Origin: Microdochium bolleyi
Lineage: Eukaryota; Ascomycota; Sordariomycetes; Xylariales; Microdochiaceae
Length of the DNA: 64,000 bases
Assembly (NCBI GenBank): GCA_001566295.1
Contig: KQ964245.1
Coordinates: 2,857,524 to 2,921,523, forward strand
Direction: 5' to 3'
Below the pieces are notes generated by a model, which worked only from the letters and a program-made list of their open reading frames with translations, was not told where the DNA came from and ran no database searches. This document shows positions 33,482 through 45,719 of this stretch, one piece after another. The position numbers and the translations under genes are program-made. Numbering within the stretch: the stretch's first letter is position 1; every line of letters begins with the position of its first letter.

Positions 33482-34981
33482 ATGAAATCCTTCTCGTCAA
33501 CGAGGGCCCTGAGGCAGACCCTCAAAAGACTGCACTCTGGCCAGCTTGTCCTTGGACGACTCGGTCCCTCATCGACAAGCCTACCGGCACAGCCAGCCAC
33601 GCGTCCAACCACCAGATCTTACGCCTCGACCGCCGCCGTCCCGGCCTCGGAACTCCTCTTCGGTCAGCCTGTCCACGAGACACACCCGCATATCCTCCAA
33701 CCCGGCGAGCTGACGCCCGGCATCTCTGCGCAGGAATACCATGAACGCCGTGCCGCTCTCTGCCGCAGCCTCCCTCCCAACTCGGCCGTCCTCCTGCCAT
33801 CTGCTGCCGTGACCTACCGCTCCGGCGCCGTGTTCCATGCCTTCCGCCAAGAGTCCAACTTTCTCTACCTCACCGGCTTCTCCGAGCCCGACTCTCTCGC
33901 CGTTATTCGGAACACCGGCCCAAACTCCGACGACTATATCTTCCACCTCTTCTGCAGGCCGAAGAACCCGAAAGCGGAACAGTGGACCGGGCCCTGGAGC
34001 GGTCTAGATGCAGCCCGGGATGTCTGGAATGCCGATGAGGTTGCCGACATCGCGAGGATTGAGGCTGTCCTCCCAGACGTGTTGAGTGGCGTGAGTAAGA
34101 TATACACAGATGCCGAACTCACCAAGTACGGCGTCCCCACGAAGCTCGGCAACGTGGTCCACGCCGCCGCGGACAACATCCCCACGGCAGCGTTGCGGCA
34201 GCACGTCAATGCTCTACGGGCCATCAAGTCACCGGCGGAGATCACCAACATGCGCCACGCTGGGCAGGAGTCTGGCCGCGCCCTGACTGCGGCGATGAGC
34301 CAGCCTTGGAAGTACGAGAAGGACCTTGCCGCATTCCTCGAGCATCAGTACCAGACCCGTGGTCTCGACGGCCATGCGTACATCCCCGTGGTGGCAGGAG
34401 GCTCTAAAGCGCTCCTTATCCACTATGTGCTAAATAATGGCAAACTCAACGACGACGAATTCATCTTGGTCGACTCTGGCGGCGAGTACGGCACCTACAT
34501 CACCGACATAACCCGGACATGGCCCGCATCGGGCAAGTTCTCCCCGGCCCAGAAGGATCTGTACAACGCCGTACTCAAGGCGCAGCGCTCTTCCGTGTCT
34601 CTGTGTCGCGCAAGCGCCAACATGACACTGGACAAGATCCACCACATCACAGACACTGCCATGAGGGAACAGCTGCAAGCGCTCGGGTTCCAGCTCAAGG
34701 GCAACGAGATGGGCGTCCTCTTCCCGCATCACGTCGGTCACTACGTTGGCCTCGACGTGCATGACACACCAGGCTACTCTAGGAGCGAGGTGTTACGCGA
34801 GGGGCACTGCGTCACCATTGAGCCTGGCATTTACGTCCCCGACGATGATCGCTTCCCTGCTGCTTTCAGAGGACTCGGCGTCAGAATTGAGGACAGCGTG
34901 TGCGTTGGTGAGGAGAATCCTCTGATCCTGACGACAGAGGCTGTCAAGGAGATTGATGACATCGAGGCTCTTCGGAGCTGA
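33482..34981 (+). CDS. icp55: Intermediate cleaving peptidase 55 (mitochondrial Xaa-Pro aminopeptidase, M24B)
   Basis: Single exon, 499 residues. Residues 1-50 are Arg/Ser-rich and lack acidic residues, a mitochondrial presequence. The aminopeptidase P N-terminal domain follows (about 75-235; RRAALCRSLPPNSAVLLPSA, RQESNFLYLTGFSEPDS). The pita-bread M24 catalytic domain has all five dinuclear Mn ligands: Asp331 (FILVDSGGEYG), Asp342 (YITDITRTWP), His420 (HHVGHYVGLDVHD), Glu447 (TIEPGIYV) and Glu470 (VRIEDSV). In yeast, Icp55 removes one destabilising residue after MPP cleavage and so stabilises imported matrix proteins. The start fits the presequence; an upstream ATG is not needed. Confidence 0.93.
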   Translation: MKSFSSTRALRQTLKRLHSGQLVLGRLGPSSTSLPAQPATRPTTRSYASTAAVPASELLFGQPVHETHPHILQPGELTPGISAQEYHERRAALCRSLPPNSAVLLPSAAVTYRSGAVFHAFRQESNFLYLTGFSEPDSLAVIRNTGPNSDDYIFHLFCRPKNPKAEQWTGPWSGLDAARDVWNADEVADIARIEAVLPDVLSGVSKIYTDAELTKYGVPTKLGNVVHAAADNIPTAALRQHVNALRAIKSPAEITNMRHAGQESGRALTAAMSQPWKYEKDLAAFLEHQYQTRGLDGHAYIPVVAGGSKALLIHYVLNNGKLNDDEFILVDSGGEYGTYITDITRTWPASGKFSPAQKDLYNAVLKAQRSSVSLCRASANMTLDKIHHITDTAMREQLQALGFQLKGNEMGVLFPHHVGHYVGLDVHDTPGYSRSEVLREGHCVTIEPGIYVPDDDRFPAAFRGLGVRIEDSVCVGEENPLILTTEAVKEIDDIEALRS

Positions 34982-36260
34982 GAGTGCGTGGACATCTCGC
35001 GACATCCTGGCTACTGCAAGCATTCATGGTATACACGACCAGATGCACTGACTGTTAGGTTCAACAAAAGACCTGTAATTATAAATCAATTGTAAATCAC
35101 CATAATCGTCACACTTTACATCCGTTCATGCAAAGACTGGGCATTCGACACTTCATATGCTGTTGTTCCCCGCTCCGTGCTGTCGAGGCGCCACCGAGCT
35201 CAAGCACCCGCATTGACAATATCTTCTTGTGCGTGTGATCCCTGGACTTTCATGAAGCCGGAAGGACAGACCATGGGATGACACTCACCCCACGCGGACG
35301 CGCACGTTGTCGGGCAATTGGCGTCAATGCCAGTTTAATTGGTTTGCAAATATACCACCGAATCATTCAATCTATTTTTTTTTTTTTAAACTTTTTTGGA
35401 AAAGGCAAAGAAGAAAAACAATCGAAAAACAAAAAACTAAAAAAAAACTCCCATGGTTCATAGTGAATGCACTAGGCTTGACCAGCACCAGCACAACTCT
35501 ACTCATCCAGAACAACCACGCCGGCACCAAGTTGCAAATTTGTCTTCTTTAATTGTGTTGCCCATGAAGCATTTCCGACACGCATCATTTTCAGATTAAT
35601 ATATCCCATTCTGTGATCAGAATGGATCCGCATGAGTTATCAATGGTTTCACGAGAGAGTCATTGCGAGCAAGACGTTGCATATATCAGGTGCTTGTGTA
35701 ATTTTCGCCGCGTTGGTTTAGACGGCTTGGCAGGGCATGTCTTGCCGTGCTTGTAGTGGTATCTTACAAAACTCGAGGGCAGATCGCGGTACTGACTTCC
35801 TGTGCCGAAAATTGGAACAGTCTGCTATGTAGATGATCTCTTTTTGAGGTACAGTGTTTGTGCGTGCGTGTGTGTGTGTGTGTGTGGAGAGTGGTTCTGG
35901 CACTCCAATATTTGGAAGTGGCCGGGATAAAAACTCAAGAAATCTGAGCCAGAAACGCCGTGTAGTCTGTCCATCTGTGCAGAGCATGGTCGGCACCAAG
36001 GGGAAAAAAGAAATAACGCCAGTCTGTGGAGGTTCGCCGAACTCTTCGCGTCCTTCTTTGGGTATTAAATGTCTAATAGTAAAATAGTCGCGGGTGAAAG
36101 TCATTATTCGTTAGAGTTGCAGGCGTGCCGGCTTATTACAAGAAAGCGTTGCTGGGTGGCTGAGATGGCTCCGTGCGGGAGCTTGGTAGAATGCTGGTAC
36201 GGCTCCAAATGGATTGCACTGGCCAGAATATCCGGGGCAAGTTGAGGCCCGTAAGCGTTT
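34982..36260. other. AT-rich intergenic between convergent genes
   Basis: 3' flanks of icp55 and the bHLH gene. Contains a T13 run (35375-35387) with nearby A-runs, and a TG dinucleotide repeat (35869-35886). No gene seen. Confidence 0.45.
35869..35886. repeat. (TG)9 microsatellite
   Basis: Nine TG units follow a TGCG/TGCG stretch in an AT-rich 3' flank. It is a length-variable simple repeat without coding role. Confidence 0.9.
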
Positions 36261-37599
36261 TCAGGAGAACGCCCTCGGGTTAAAGACAGATGCGCCGTAC
36301 CCCTGGGGCTGCCAGGTGGGGCCAGTAGGAGTGGCACCGACGAGCTGTTCGAATGCTTGCAGTCTCCGGGAGAGCTCCTCGTGCTTCTTCTCCATGGAGC
36401 GATTGCGGCGCTCAAGCTGGTGGATGTACTCGGTTGCCTTGGTCAGAATGGTTCCCTATAGTATGCGATTAGTTTATGCGAACAGTGAAGATGCTCGAAT
36501 AATGGTAAAGCTCACCTTGCTGACTTTGGGAGCGGACCGCGACGCAGCCGCTCCCGAGTCGTCATCTAGATCTTCGGGAGTCGCCCTCAGCGACGGGACT
36601 GCATCACGCAGCTCGGATATCCGGTCCTTCAGATTTGTCCGGTACTTGCGCTCGATATCATTGTGAGCAGCCCGTTCGCTGCTCTTGGGCTTGCCCTTGT
36701 GCTGCTGTTTGTCGGCAGAGTCTGGCCGTGCTGATTGCTGCGATCTCCGTGCCCGGGTGCTGGAGCTGCTGGGGCTGTCTGTGATGTCGTCGAAGCTAAA
36801 GTCCATGATGGGATCTGGCCCGTTGCTGCCGTCTGGGGAGAAGGCGTGGCCCGTTCCCATCGCTATCGCCAGCAGGCGGCGCTGCTCGGGGTTGTTGAAG
36901 GCCGGGTTCATGTTGAGATAGCTATCCATGCGCACGCCCGGTTGCGGTGGCTCCCAGCTCAGGGGTGTAGAGTAGAGAGTCTCACGGGGCGGGATGTCGT
37001 TGGGGATGGGCGCTGCCTCTGTCCTCCTGAGCTCCTCGTCTAGGGCGAGGGCAGAGAAGATGTCCTCTTCCTCTGACAGGGCGTTGTCCAGAGGACTGTC
37101 GTCAAGGAAATCGTTTGATGGCGAGCGACTGCTCAAGCCGGCACTGAAGTCGGCGGGGAAGGCAAGACCACCCCTCAGATTCGGCTGGAAGGCGTTGTAG
37201 AAGCTGCCGAGACAGTGTTAGCAATGGTGGGCTCTCGAAATAGTGGCAGTAGGCGCGGGGTGGGGGGGTAGTCACCCGATGTCCAGACCTGCGAGTTTCT
37301 GCTCTCAGAACTTACCTGCGCGACTGCGCGGCTGTGTTGGAGGAGGAGGCGGTGTCGGCGTCTGGGGCGTAGGCGAGGCTCTCGGTATCGCTGTCGAAGC
37401 GGAGCCAGTAGTCGGAGCAGTCGAGGGCAGAGAGGTCCTGGACCGAGGGGGCCGGCTTGGACTCGGCACACTTGCGCTTCTTGGAGAGGTGGTGCTTGGG
37501 GGCGGCGGTGGTGGTGGCCGAGGCCGGGGCGGTAGGGCTGCCGGAGTCGTTGGAGGCCGGCTGGAAAGCGTCAATGTCTTGCATGACACTTGGGTCCAT
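36261..37599 (-). CDS. SREBP-type bHLH-leucine zipper transcription factor, soluble
   Basis: Three exons, 37316-37599, 36516-37203 and 36261-36455; phases agree; 388 residues. The basic region and helix 1 are SSERAAHNDIERKYRTNLKD (about 269-288), with the Tyr (residue 282) diagnostic of the SREBP class where other bHLH factors have Arg. Helix 2 runs straight into a zipper: GTILTKATEYIHQLERRNRS then EELSRRLQAFEQL. The loop is long and acidic, and the last intron falls just before helix 2. There is no transmembrane segment or SREBP C-terminal domain, so it is not membrane-tethered; it resembles Aspergillus SrbB or Neurospora SAH-2-like factors. Likely roles are sterol/lipid, hypoxia or developmental control by E-box/SRE binding (family inference). 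An acidic DCSDYWLRFDSDTESLAY patch may be an activation motif. Confidence 0.88.
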
Positions 37600-40500
37600 G
37601 ACGGAGTGGGTGTGGGCTGATGGGAGGGCGAGGTCGAGATGGACGTCGCTCAGGGCGGATGGGCAGATGTAAGAATCGTTTGATGGTGGGAGATGGCGGT
37701 GGTAGGTCGATATGACGGAGGTGGTGGTGCGCGGAGGACGACGGGTAGATAAGGGCAGGCCTCGCACCCCATGTACTCAGGTATCCGGGTCCGGACGGCG
37801 ACGAGGACGCGATGCGGTGACGGGCGTGTGTGTGTGCGGGATGGAGGTGCTCGCTGCGCAGTGCACCGCATGTGTCAAGGTTGGCAGAGGCAGCCGCGAG
37901 TGCGGTGACTGAGGCCGGGCAGTCGGAAGGCAGGCCCCGCCGGGCAAGAGTCGCATCGGACCATGGCTGCAGCAGCACAGCACAGCACCGCACCGCAGGT
38001 GCTCGCGCTCTCTGGACGTTACACACAGGTTCCAGAGGCTCCTGGCTGGCCGCCCGCGCCTTCGGAAGCCGTTGGCGAGGGCGGCCAGCGGGCCCGGCCG
38101 TGGCAGCCCGGGCACCTCATCACCCTGGGACACCCTCACCACTGGGCCGCCAGGCTCGGCAGGGTCGCCTGGCGCTGGCGGGGAATTGTTGCGCCCGTGT
38201 CCGCTGGTGGGCGAAACTGCGATGGGCAACCGAAAACTGCGTGGCAGCCAAAAGTCGCATGAGGGGAGCGTCGAAATGGCCTGACCCGGGCACAGGCCAG
38301 AGGGTCGCGGCCGGGGTCCTGTGGTCTCGAGCCGGCCGGGAGTGGAGCCTCGGCGCGTGGCAGATCAGGCCATCTGCACCTCAAGATCGTATGAGCCGCC
38401 CCGCTCCTGCCGCTAGCCCCGCGGCCCATTGGCCTGCACCGTTGTCTGGCGCCCCTGCCCGCTCGGCTCCTTCCTTGCAAGCGCCCCCCACTTCAGCCTC
38501 GTTCCTCGCGCGCCACCCCTCTGCGGCCGCTGCCCTCACCCCCTTTGCGTTTCGACACACTCGTTCCTGCCAACCACAGCCCGGCCAGATCAGGCCACAC
38601 GTCGTCCTGCTCTACGCCCACGCCCCTAGAGCTGTCTGCTGCGTGTCCTCCCTCCGTCCTCCATCCTCATCCCTCAACGCAAACTTCTCTTCTCAGCATC
38701 ACATCGACGATGCCTAGAATCTCTCCACTGTGTTGTCATCTTCATGCCCGTTGATGCCGCTGCTCAATCACTCGTTTCTGTGTGCCGCCAGTCGGAATCC
38801 AACGCGTCCTCCTCGGGTGTGCTCGACGGCAAGCACAAACACCAGCAGTGGATGACTTCCTCTGTGTCGTCACCATGGTGCCCTGCTGTTCCAATAGTTC
38901 CCCGACGTGCGAGTTGCCAACCTTCTAGTCGCCTTCTAGTGTCTGGGCCTCCTCGCTTCGTTGGTCAACTCGGAACCACGGCCCCCGAAACCGTGCACAC
39001 GACTCAGGTGGGACATGTCGAACTGTAAACCGTCCGACGCACAATCAGCTCTGCAACACGACGCCAACCATTGTAGCCACGCGGGACTTCAGAACTAATG
39101 TGCAGATGCTTAGTGGTGGCAGTCTTGTTCGCTGCTGGTTGAAAGATAAACGTTACGCCCGGTCGAGTCTTTGATCGTCATCTTCTGCTCTCCCACGAAA
39201 CAAAGGCTTGCACCCTTTCCCGCGAGGTGCTCAGACCTCTGCTAGTACGTGAATTCGCACTTCGGGCTCATCGTGTGTCTCCATCAATAGCCCGATTTAT
39301 CCCGCTGGTCAATTACTCCGTAGTCGATTTACAATCTCGGTCACGACCACAATTGTTGCCCAGCACTCTGTCCGAGGCTGAATTCACTTCGCGTCGGTTG
39401 CCGCCGGGTCGAGCCGAGCCAGTGACTCAGACAGAACACACGCACACATGCCAGCCTGTCACCGAGGAACGCTTCGAAGGGCCCAGCCCTACCGTTACAG
39501 CTAGCCGTTCCCGACGGGACCATGGGACTTGCGTTGCGCCGTCACAGTCGTGCTTGCTCCAGTGAGCAAGGGAAGTCACTTCGGCACGCCCTCCCTCATG
39601 AACGTCAGCAAGGGTCGGAACCGCTTCCGCTGTCCACACCTGCAGCTCTCCCGCCCGGCCACCCGACGCTGTCCGGCAGCCATGCCTTGAATCAACACGA
39701 CCGTCTCCCCAATGTATGCATTCCGTACCCAACATTACTAGACTGCGCGGAAGCAATGGGGCCGACTCAGACGATTTTCACCAGGAATGGCACCACCCCT
39801 GACCTTTCTTCCACATGTTGCGGAGCTTCTGACCCTTGAGCTGTATATTTCACATGTGGACAACAATCCTGGCTCCGACGTATGACCTCAGACGCGGTGG
39901 TCTTTGTCCACGGGAGATAATTAGACCGCTGGCGGTTTCCGACGGTGATGATGTCAATCTGAATCAGGCGCAGCCACATCATGCGAATTCCTGGAGGCAG
40001 GCTGCTACACGAATACGAATGAGCTATCAATATCCGTGTCCAAATGCCATTCTATGAGAAAGAGCTGTGCCTGTTGTTGAGGCTATCGCAGATGACTGCA
40101 GGTGCTGGCTCTCAAAATTCAATGTTGACACAAGTCCATCATGTGATGTATTCTCTGATGAAACACCCAGCCTGCTCAGTTGACCGAAAGACAGAGATCA
40201 ACATCTATTGTCTGCGGACGACGTTCATTCGCTATACGAACATGGCAAGAGTAGCTTCGCCAGGCCAACACCGCCATACTATGGACAAGGTGTGAGTCAG
40301 GGTCCAAGGGTTGGTGCTGATACACGTCGATTTAGAATGGGAAACAATTTGAAAGCTGGGCACTGAAGACTCCATGAGCGACGGCCCCCAAGCATCACCG
40401 TATGTTACTAAAAGACTACGACCTCTGCTATTGCTCTGGCGGCTGGTGCAAAGTTACAACGTAATTATTTACTATCTTGTAGTGCCGTTCGAGCAGCTTG

Positions 40501-41465
40501 TCCTTGAAGGAGTCCACAGCACCAGGGAGGGCAAAAAGGGGCCTCACGCAACCCATCGTATGATCACGGATAGCGCGCTGATGTCCAGCTCGCACCGATG
40601 GATATCAGCAAAGTGCCGGTTTCGCCATCCGAATCCTGCCTCGACCTCACTGTGAGGCCTGCTTCCAGGCAGTGCGCGTGTGACGACCGCTGACTGGCCC
40701 ATCCCATTCACCTCTTGAAACTCGGCAGGTCCTGCTCAATCCCGACCACCGTACCCGACAGGCCGCCCGTGCCAAGCTGCTTCCGACTGCGGGTCGGCAC
40801 TGGCCGACGGTCTTCGAGAATTGCGTGGCGGGCATCATCCGGGGAAGAAGTCTGGCGGTAACCCGGGACGGGAAGCGCATGTCGCATGCGTCTTGATGGT
40901 GTTGAAGACTTTGCTCCTGCAGTTCGGCAGGACCCGACTACCACCCTTCCATGAGTGGAACGCGGTCTGCTCCGGGAATGGTCGCTCGGATCCCGCTGCG
41001 AGTTTGCGAGTTATGACTGCATCCTTGTGGCACCAAGCCACTTCCTGCATGAGGAGTGCCCAGTCATTTGACCTTGATGTATTGGGGATTTTGCCCCCTG
41101 AGCTCTCACCTGAATCTTTCACACTCCGATGCGAAACTGGAATTGCCTGGTCGTCAGTTATCCGGAACGAGAGCTGGTCACGTTATCCGTAGGGTAATGA
41201 GACGCTGACCCCGGAACTGTGTAGAATTAAGACGCAGACAATTTCGAACCAGTATCAACTCGCGACCCGCGACTCGCACGAGGTCAGAGACACCCTGAGA
41301 GTCGTTCATCTACCTATCTTTGGGCCAGCCGATCCAGTGTCGTGTTGTCTTGCAGGAATACTGGGAGACAACCGTGGTGTCACTCATATGCGCTGAACCC
41401 TTAGCTTGTATTGGCTCATGTTCTCCATGCAACTTTAGAGCAGTGCATGCCAACTCTGTCAAACA

Positions 41466-41525
<60 letters not shown>

Positions 41526-43455
41526 GTGCTTGAGCACAACAGTACAATCTCGAACGGGTCTTCATCCATACCCAAGGGTGGGCAAGCGCAGTCCTCGAGC
41601 AAAATGACGTGGCATACCCAGGACACCCACTCCCACGAAACAAGAGCAGACAAAACGTACATTGCCTGGCGCGCTCCATCACAGTCAGCTTCTCGTCTTT
41701 CCTATGGGAAGTATAGATATAGACAAAGACCTGTTACGTATGGATAAGCCATAGCTTGCTCGCTCGCCCTTGTTGTTCCTCCCGGTATGCGTCGCTGTGG
41801 CAGTGTCGTTTCTTTCAGCCCCTGTGCTGATAAGGCTGGAGACAAAACTGCGGATTGAAAACAGTTAGGGAACCAGACAGTCGTGTATCGTTCTCACGTG
41901 TGCCAAATTCCCATGGTGCTGTGCAGCTTGGAGGAGAAGATTGGGTGAGAAGAGGGATCAGAGCGCGTGCCTGGCCCTGGAAACCTGTCACTCGAATCAC
42001 GACAGAATGAGTTGCCCGTTGTTCGTCTCCACGAGCTTTGTTCTTTGGCAAGCCCAATACGGGGCTGCAGATTGGTACAGGCATGGACGGTAAGCCACGT
42101 GCAACATGTCACAGTGATCAAGATAGACATATATGATGTTTGAGCAAAGGCTGGTGGTCTCGAGATGGTATGCCACACAGCCACGAGCACATTGTGGTAG
42201 AAAGACCGCCAGAAAGACTTCTTGTGGCGGTCACGACCCTCCGTCACCCACAAGCCAGTTGGCACTGCCAAGGGCCCTTCTATCTCTCGGCTTGACACAG
42301 GGCTCGCCAGAGGACAGTGGCTCGGCACGGAAAAAGAAGAATTCATGTTTGCACCTGCCAGCCGCACCCGGGTAGACCCTCTCTTTCATCTTGGTTGTCC
42401 CGAGCAGCCTATGCCCTCGGCGCCTGCTTCTGGGCGACACGACCCCACGGGGCGGCCGTCGTCGACGAGATGCAGATGCGGGGCTGTCATGGGTGAGAGT
42501 GCGGTGCTTACTCCGTCCCCCGCGAGGTTTGGGATGACATGCCGGGCCCCGGCGGACCCGAGGAGTGCTGAAGATGAGCACTGGTGATGTTCGGTGGCCA
42601 GCGCATCTCTCTGTCCCTGCCTGCGAAGTACTATGAAGAGGAACAAGTCAATGAAAAGAAGACTACTATCGCGACTTATGCACAGAGACGCCAGCGGCAG
42701 GGCTCGCATAAAGGACCCCAGTGGGCGAGATTGCGAGCTGCCACGAGCACGGGCGAGCCTGGATGACTTGCCCGGGGGGCCCCACTCTCTCACTAGGATG
42801 CAGAAGGCACTGTAAGTTTGAGCAGAGCGAGACAGAGACAAGGACAGAAGGACACACACAGAGAGAGAGACACACGCGCGGCTCGAGAAGGAGAAGGAGA
42901 CGAGGCTCGTGCCGCGTCGTGCCTAGGGCGCACCGGGGATGCACAGCTCGCACCGCCAGAAGCTGGCGGCTGTGGGTGCTGGTGTTGTGAAGAGAAGCAG
43001 GCAAAGGAAGGAATGCGGAGAAGAAGGGCAGGGACGACATGACGGGCGCCGGAGATTGGACGGGCAGGGGTCGGGATGGTCGGGGCTGGCATGTGGAAGC
43101 GGGTGCGCGTCTGGCCTCGCTGCCGACTGCTGAGCGAAGCCGAGGAACTTGCTGCTTCTGGGCACACGCAGCCCGCCCGCAGCTTCCTTGCCTGCTTCCC
43201 ACCCCCCACACGCGCCAGAGGCCAGAGGCCATTGCCATCATCTCGCCCTCTTCACTGCCGATGCTGACGCTGCTGCCGCCATCGACTCTGTCGACCTCTG
43301 ACCACCCAGAAGCCTGCGCAGCCTCCTTGCGCCTGCGCGACCACAACCACGACCACGCCCACGAACACGACCGCGACCGCGACCCGCAGACGACATCCGC
43401 AACGTCATCGATGCCGACGCCGACGACAACCACAACCACATAGACTGCCTCGACC
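37600..43455. other. 5.8 kb gene-poor region with GC-rich leaders at both ends
   Basis: 37600-38720 is very GC-rich leader or promoter of the bHLH gene. 38720-42500 holds only short frames and a hexanucleotide repeat at 41467. 42500-43455 is the GC- and CT-rich leader of the TMEM135-like gene, with a GA-rich run near 42850-42900. Long stop-poor frames (37830-38717 plus, 42666-43547 minus) have Ala/Arg/Pro/Ser-biased translations without domains. I cannot support a gene here; a noncoding RNA is possible. Confidence 0.4.
41467..41520. repeat. Hexanucleotide tandem repeat (ACAACG)9
   Basis: Nine perfect copies of ACAACG, followed by degenerate ACGACG. It lies in the middle of the large gene-poor region and is open in several frames on both strands purely because of its composition. 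Confidence 0.95.
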
Positions 43456-45368
43456 ATGGCCTCCTCCCCAGATGGCGCCTCCAGGCCCAGGGCCGGCTCC
43501 AAGTCGAAGCCCGCCTCTGCGTCCGCCGCCGACCCCGTCTTCCGCAACGCCCTGCGCTACACAATCACCGCCCGCGAGTACGACAAGCTGCACAAATTCG
43601 TCCTCTCCCGCTCCCGCTTCGTCCGCCGCAAGGTGCCCTCCCCAGCCGCCATGGAGAAGTACATGGACGCCGGCTCTGCACGCCGCTCCTCGACCGCGGC
43701 CTCCCAGAACCTGCCCCAGCCTAGGGTCCGCCCCGATCAGCCCAAGGGCGCAAAGGCAAAGGCCAGCGAGCCCACGACCGCCGGCGACACCTACAACGCC
43801 CGCGCCATCCGGCACGCCCTGCGCGTCTTCATCGCCACCAACATCGGCATGAAGGCCTACGATGTCCTCATGGCACGCATAAAAGGACACAAGTGAGTAG
43901 CGTATATATCGCGAAGGGTGGCTATATCCGAGAGCATCAACTAACAGTCCGAGCTGTAGTGCTGTCGCGGCAAAGTCCAAGGAGCCCTTTTACAAGTCGA
44001 CCACAATGCGCTTGTCGCTGTCCCTGTCCACGATCCTGCTGCTCTACCGGCTCCTGTTCCGATTCCTGAATCGTCTGCGCGCGCACCTGCTCGACCCGTC
44101 GGCCAGCCCGTTCCGGCAGCGCAACCCCCGCACAGCACAGGCACTCACCTCTCCTATTGCGCCAGCGATCGGAGCCAGTCTTGCCGGCCTCGCCCTCGGA
44201 GTCTACCCATCGAGCCAGTTCAGGCTGTCAGTCGCCATCTACACTATTTTCAGGGCCTTGGAGTTTGGGTGGAACATGTTGGAAGGCGATGGCTCGATCT
44301 GGGGTTTCCGGGCTCGGGCCGGAGGCAAAGGTCTCATCAAGAACGAGCGTCCGTGGTGGTGGGGATCCTGGCTGCTGCAGCCCTTCGCCTTCGGCCAGAT
44401 TCTGCATGCATCCGTTTTCGACCGCGACTGTGCACCGGCGCCGTTCCTGGCCATGCTCTTCAAGGGCACAACAACGTATCTGCATGAGGCTCCTGCCAAC
44501 CTGCCCGCTGGCATGAGCTGGCTCGACCCGTCTGGAGTTGCGGACAACCTGGCAGAGATGGCCAAGCTCAAGTGGCCGTAAGTCCCCCCTTGCTCGTTGC
44601 AGCCAGCAAAAACTTGTGTTCTGTCCTGCTGACCTCGCGCGTAGTTCTTTCGTCTCGCCCGCCATGTTCCCCGGTCAGCAAACACTTCCGCCATCACTAT
44701 CAGCGCTCGCACCGTTGACGGCACAGGCCCATCCTCTGATCACGTCGCTTAGCTGTGCCACTCTGCACCCCACGGATCCTTCATGCGCCCGCACACTGCT
44801 CACATTCTGGGCTCAGACTCTGCCGCGGGTCGGGCGCGTACTCGTCTTGGTCTACTCGCTGATGATGCTGCCCAAGTACAAGCTTCTGTACAACTCGCCT
44901 CTGTATCTCATCAACAAGCTCCTCGCCAAGTCTCTGCGAATGTCTACATTCGTCACAGGGTCGCTCTCGACCGTCTGGGCCAGCATCTGCTTCTTCCAAA
45001 ACTGGTTCCCTCGGAACTTCCTTCCTACCCAGCGGTTCTTCTTCGGTGGCTTCCTCGCTGGACTCTGGGCCTTTATTGAGCGCAAGAGCGGCCACGGCAT
45101 GTTTCTGTACACTGCTCGTGCCAGTGTCGACTCGCTGTGGAAGGTTGGTGTCAAGCGGCGCTGGTGGAAGGCCATGCGTGGTGGTGACGTGTGGGTGTTC
45201 GTGCTGGCTCTTGCCATTACCGGAGCCGTCTACGAGCGCGATGCTGCCGCCATCCGTGAGGGATCGTGGCGCAAGGGTGTGAGCTGGATCCAGGGCACCG
45301 AGTTCCGAGACTGGGGCTTCGAAGAGGACGAGGAGGAAAAGGAAGAAGGCTACAGCAAGGATGAGTGA
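43456..45368 (+). CDS. TMEM135-like multi-pass membrane protein (Tim17-related superfamily)
   Basis: Three exons, 43456-43892, 43960-44577 and 44645-45368; 592 residues. A soluble N-terminal part (about 150 residues) contains FRNALRYTITAREYDKLHKF and AIRHALRVFIATNIGMKAYD. Multiple hydrophobic helices follow: LSLSLSTILLLYRLLFRFLN; SPIAPAIGASLAGLALGVYP; LLTFWAQTLPRVGRVLVLVY; GSLSTVWASICFFQNWFPRN; and RFFFGGFLAGLWAFIERKSG. Gly-rich helices of the last kind occur in the Tim17/TMEM135 family. The C-terminus is acidic (EEDEEEKEEGYSKDE). TMEM135 in animals acts at peroxisomes and mitochondria in lipid and cholesterol handling; fungal members are uncharacterised, so function here is inferred by family only. 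Confidence 0.8.
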
Positions 45369-45719
45369 AGTGCCTCGGAACGAAATTGCTTGGGCAGGAT
45401 TCTTTTGCTTTATCAAGTACTTGCTCGGCGTTCAGGACACGATTTGGGGGTTTACATCTAGCATCACTTTTTGCGGGACAATCGGGAGGTTGACCCGATA
45501 TGCACGGACGTGCTCCAACAGCATGATCTCGACCTCTATGCATACAGTAGTTTGTAATGACAATTAATGAAGCCTGTATACTCTGTTCTCCAGACAAGTG
45601 AAGGATTCAGGAAGGGCCCAGCTGTTACCATGGCTCAAGTTGCCCGGTACGCATGTCTCCCCGTGATGCGTGCGCATGGATACAACCTCCCGCAGGCATT
45701 ACCTCGTCGCCCACCCGCC
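45369..45719. other. Short intergenic between convergent genes
   Basis: 351 bp of shared 3' flank between the TMEM135-like gene and the aldolase gene. No gene or clear terminator element. Confidence 0.4.

Noticed and set aside
37830..38717. 295-codon plus-strand open frame
   Set aside because: Ala/Arg/Pro/Ser-biased product of GC-rich promoter sequence opposite the bHLH gene; no domain, no intron signals.
41310..41682. Repetitive open frames over the ACAACG repeat (poly-Thr and poly-Val/Cys-Arg translations)
   Set aside because: The frames are open only because a hexamer repeat lacks stops in those frames.
42666..43547. 293-codon minus-strand frame
   Set aside because: Antisense of the leader and first exon of the TMEM135-like gene; no domain.
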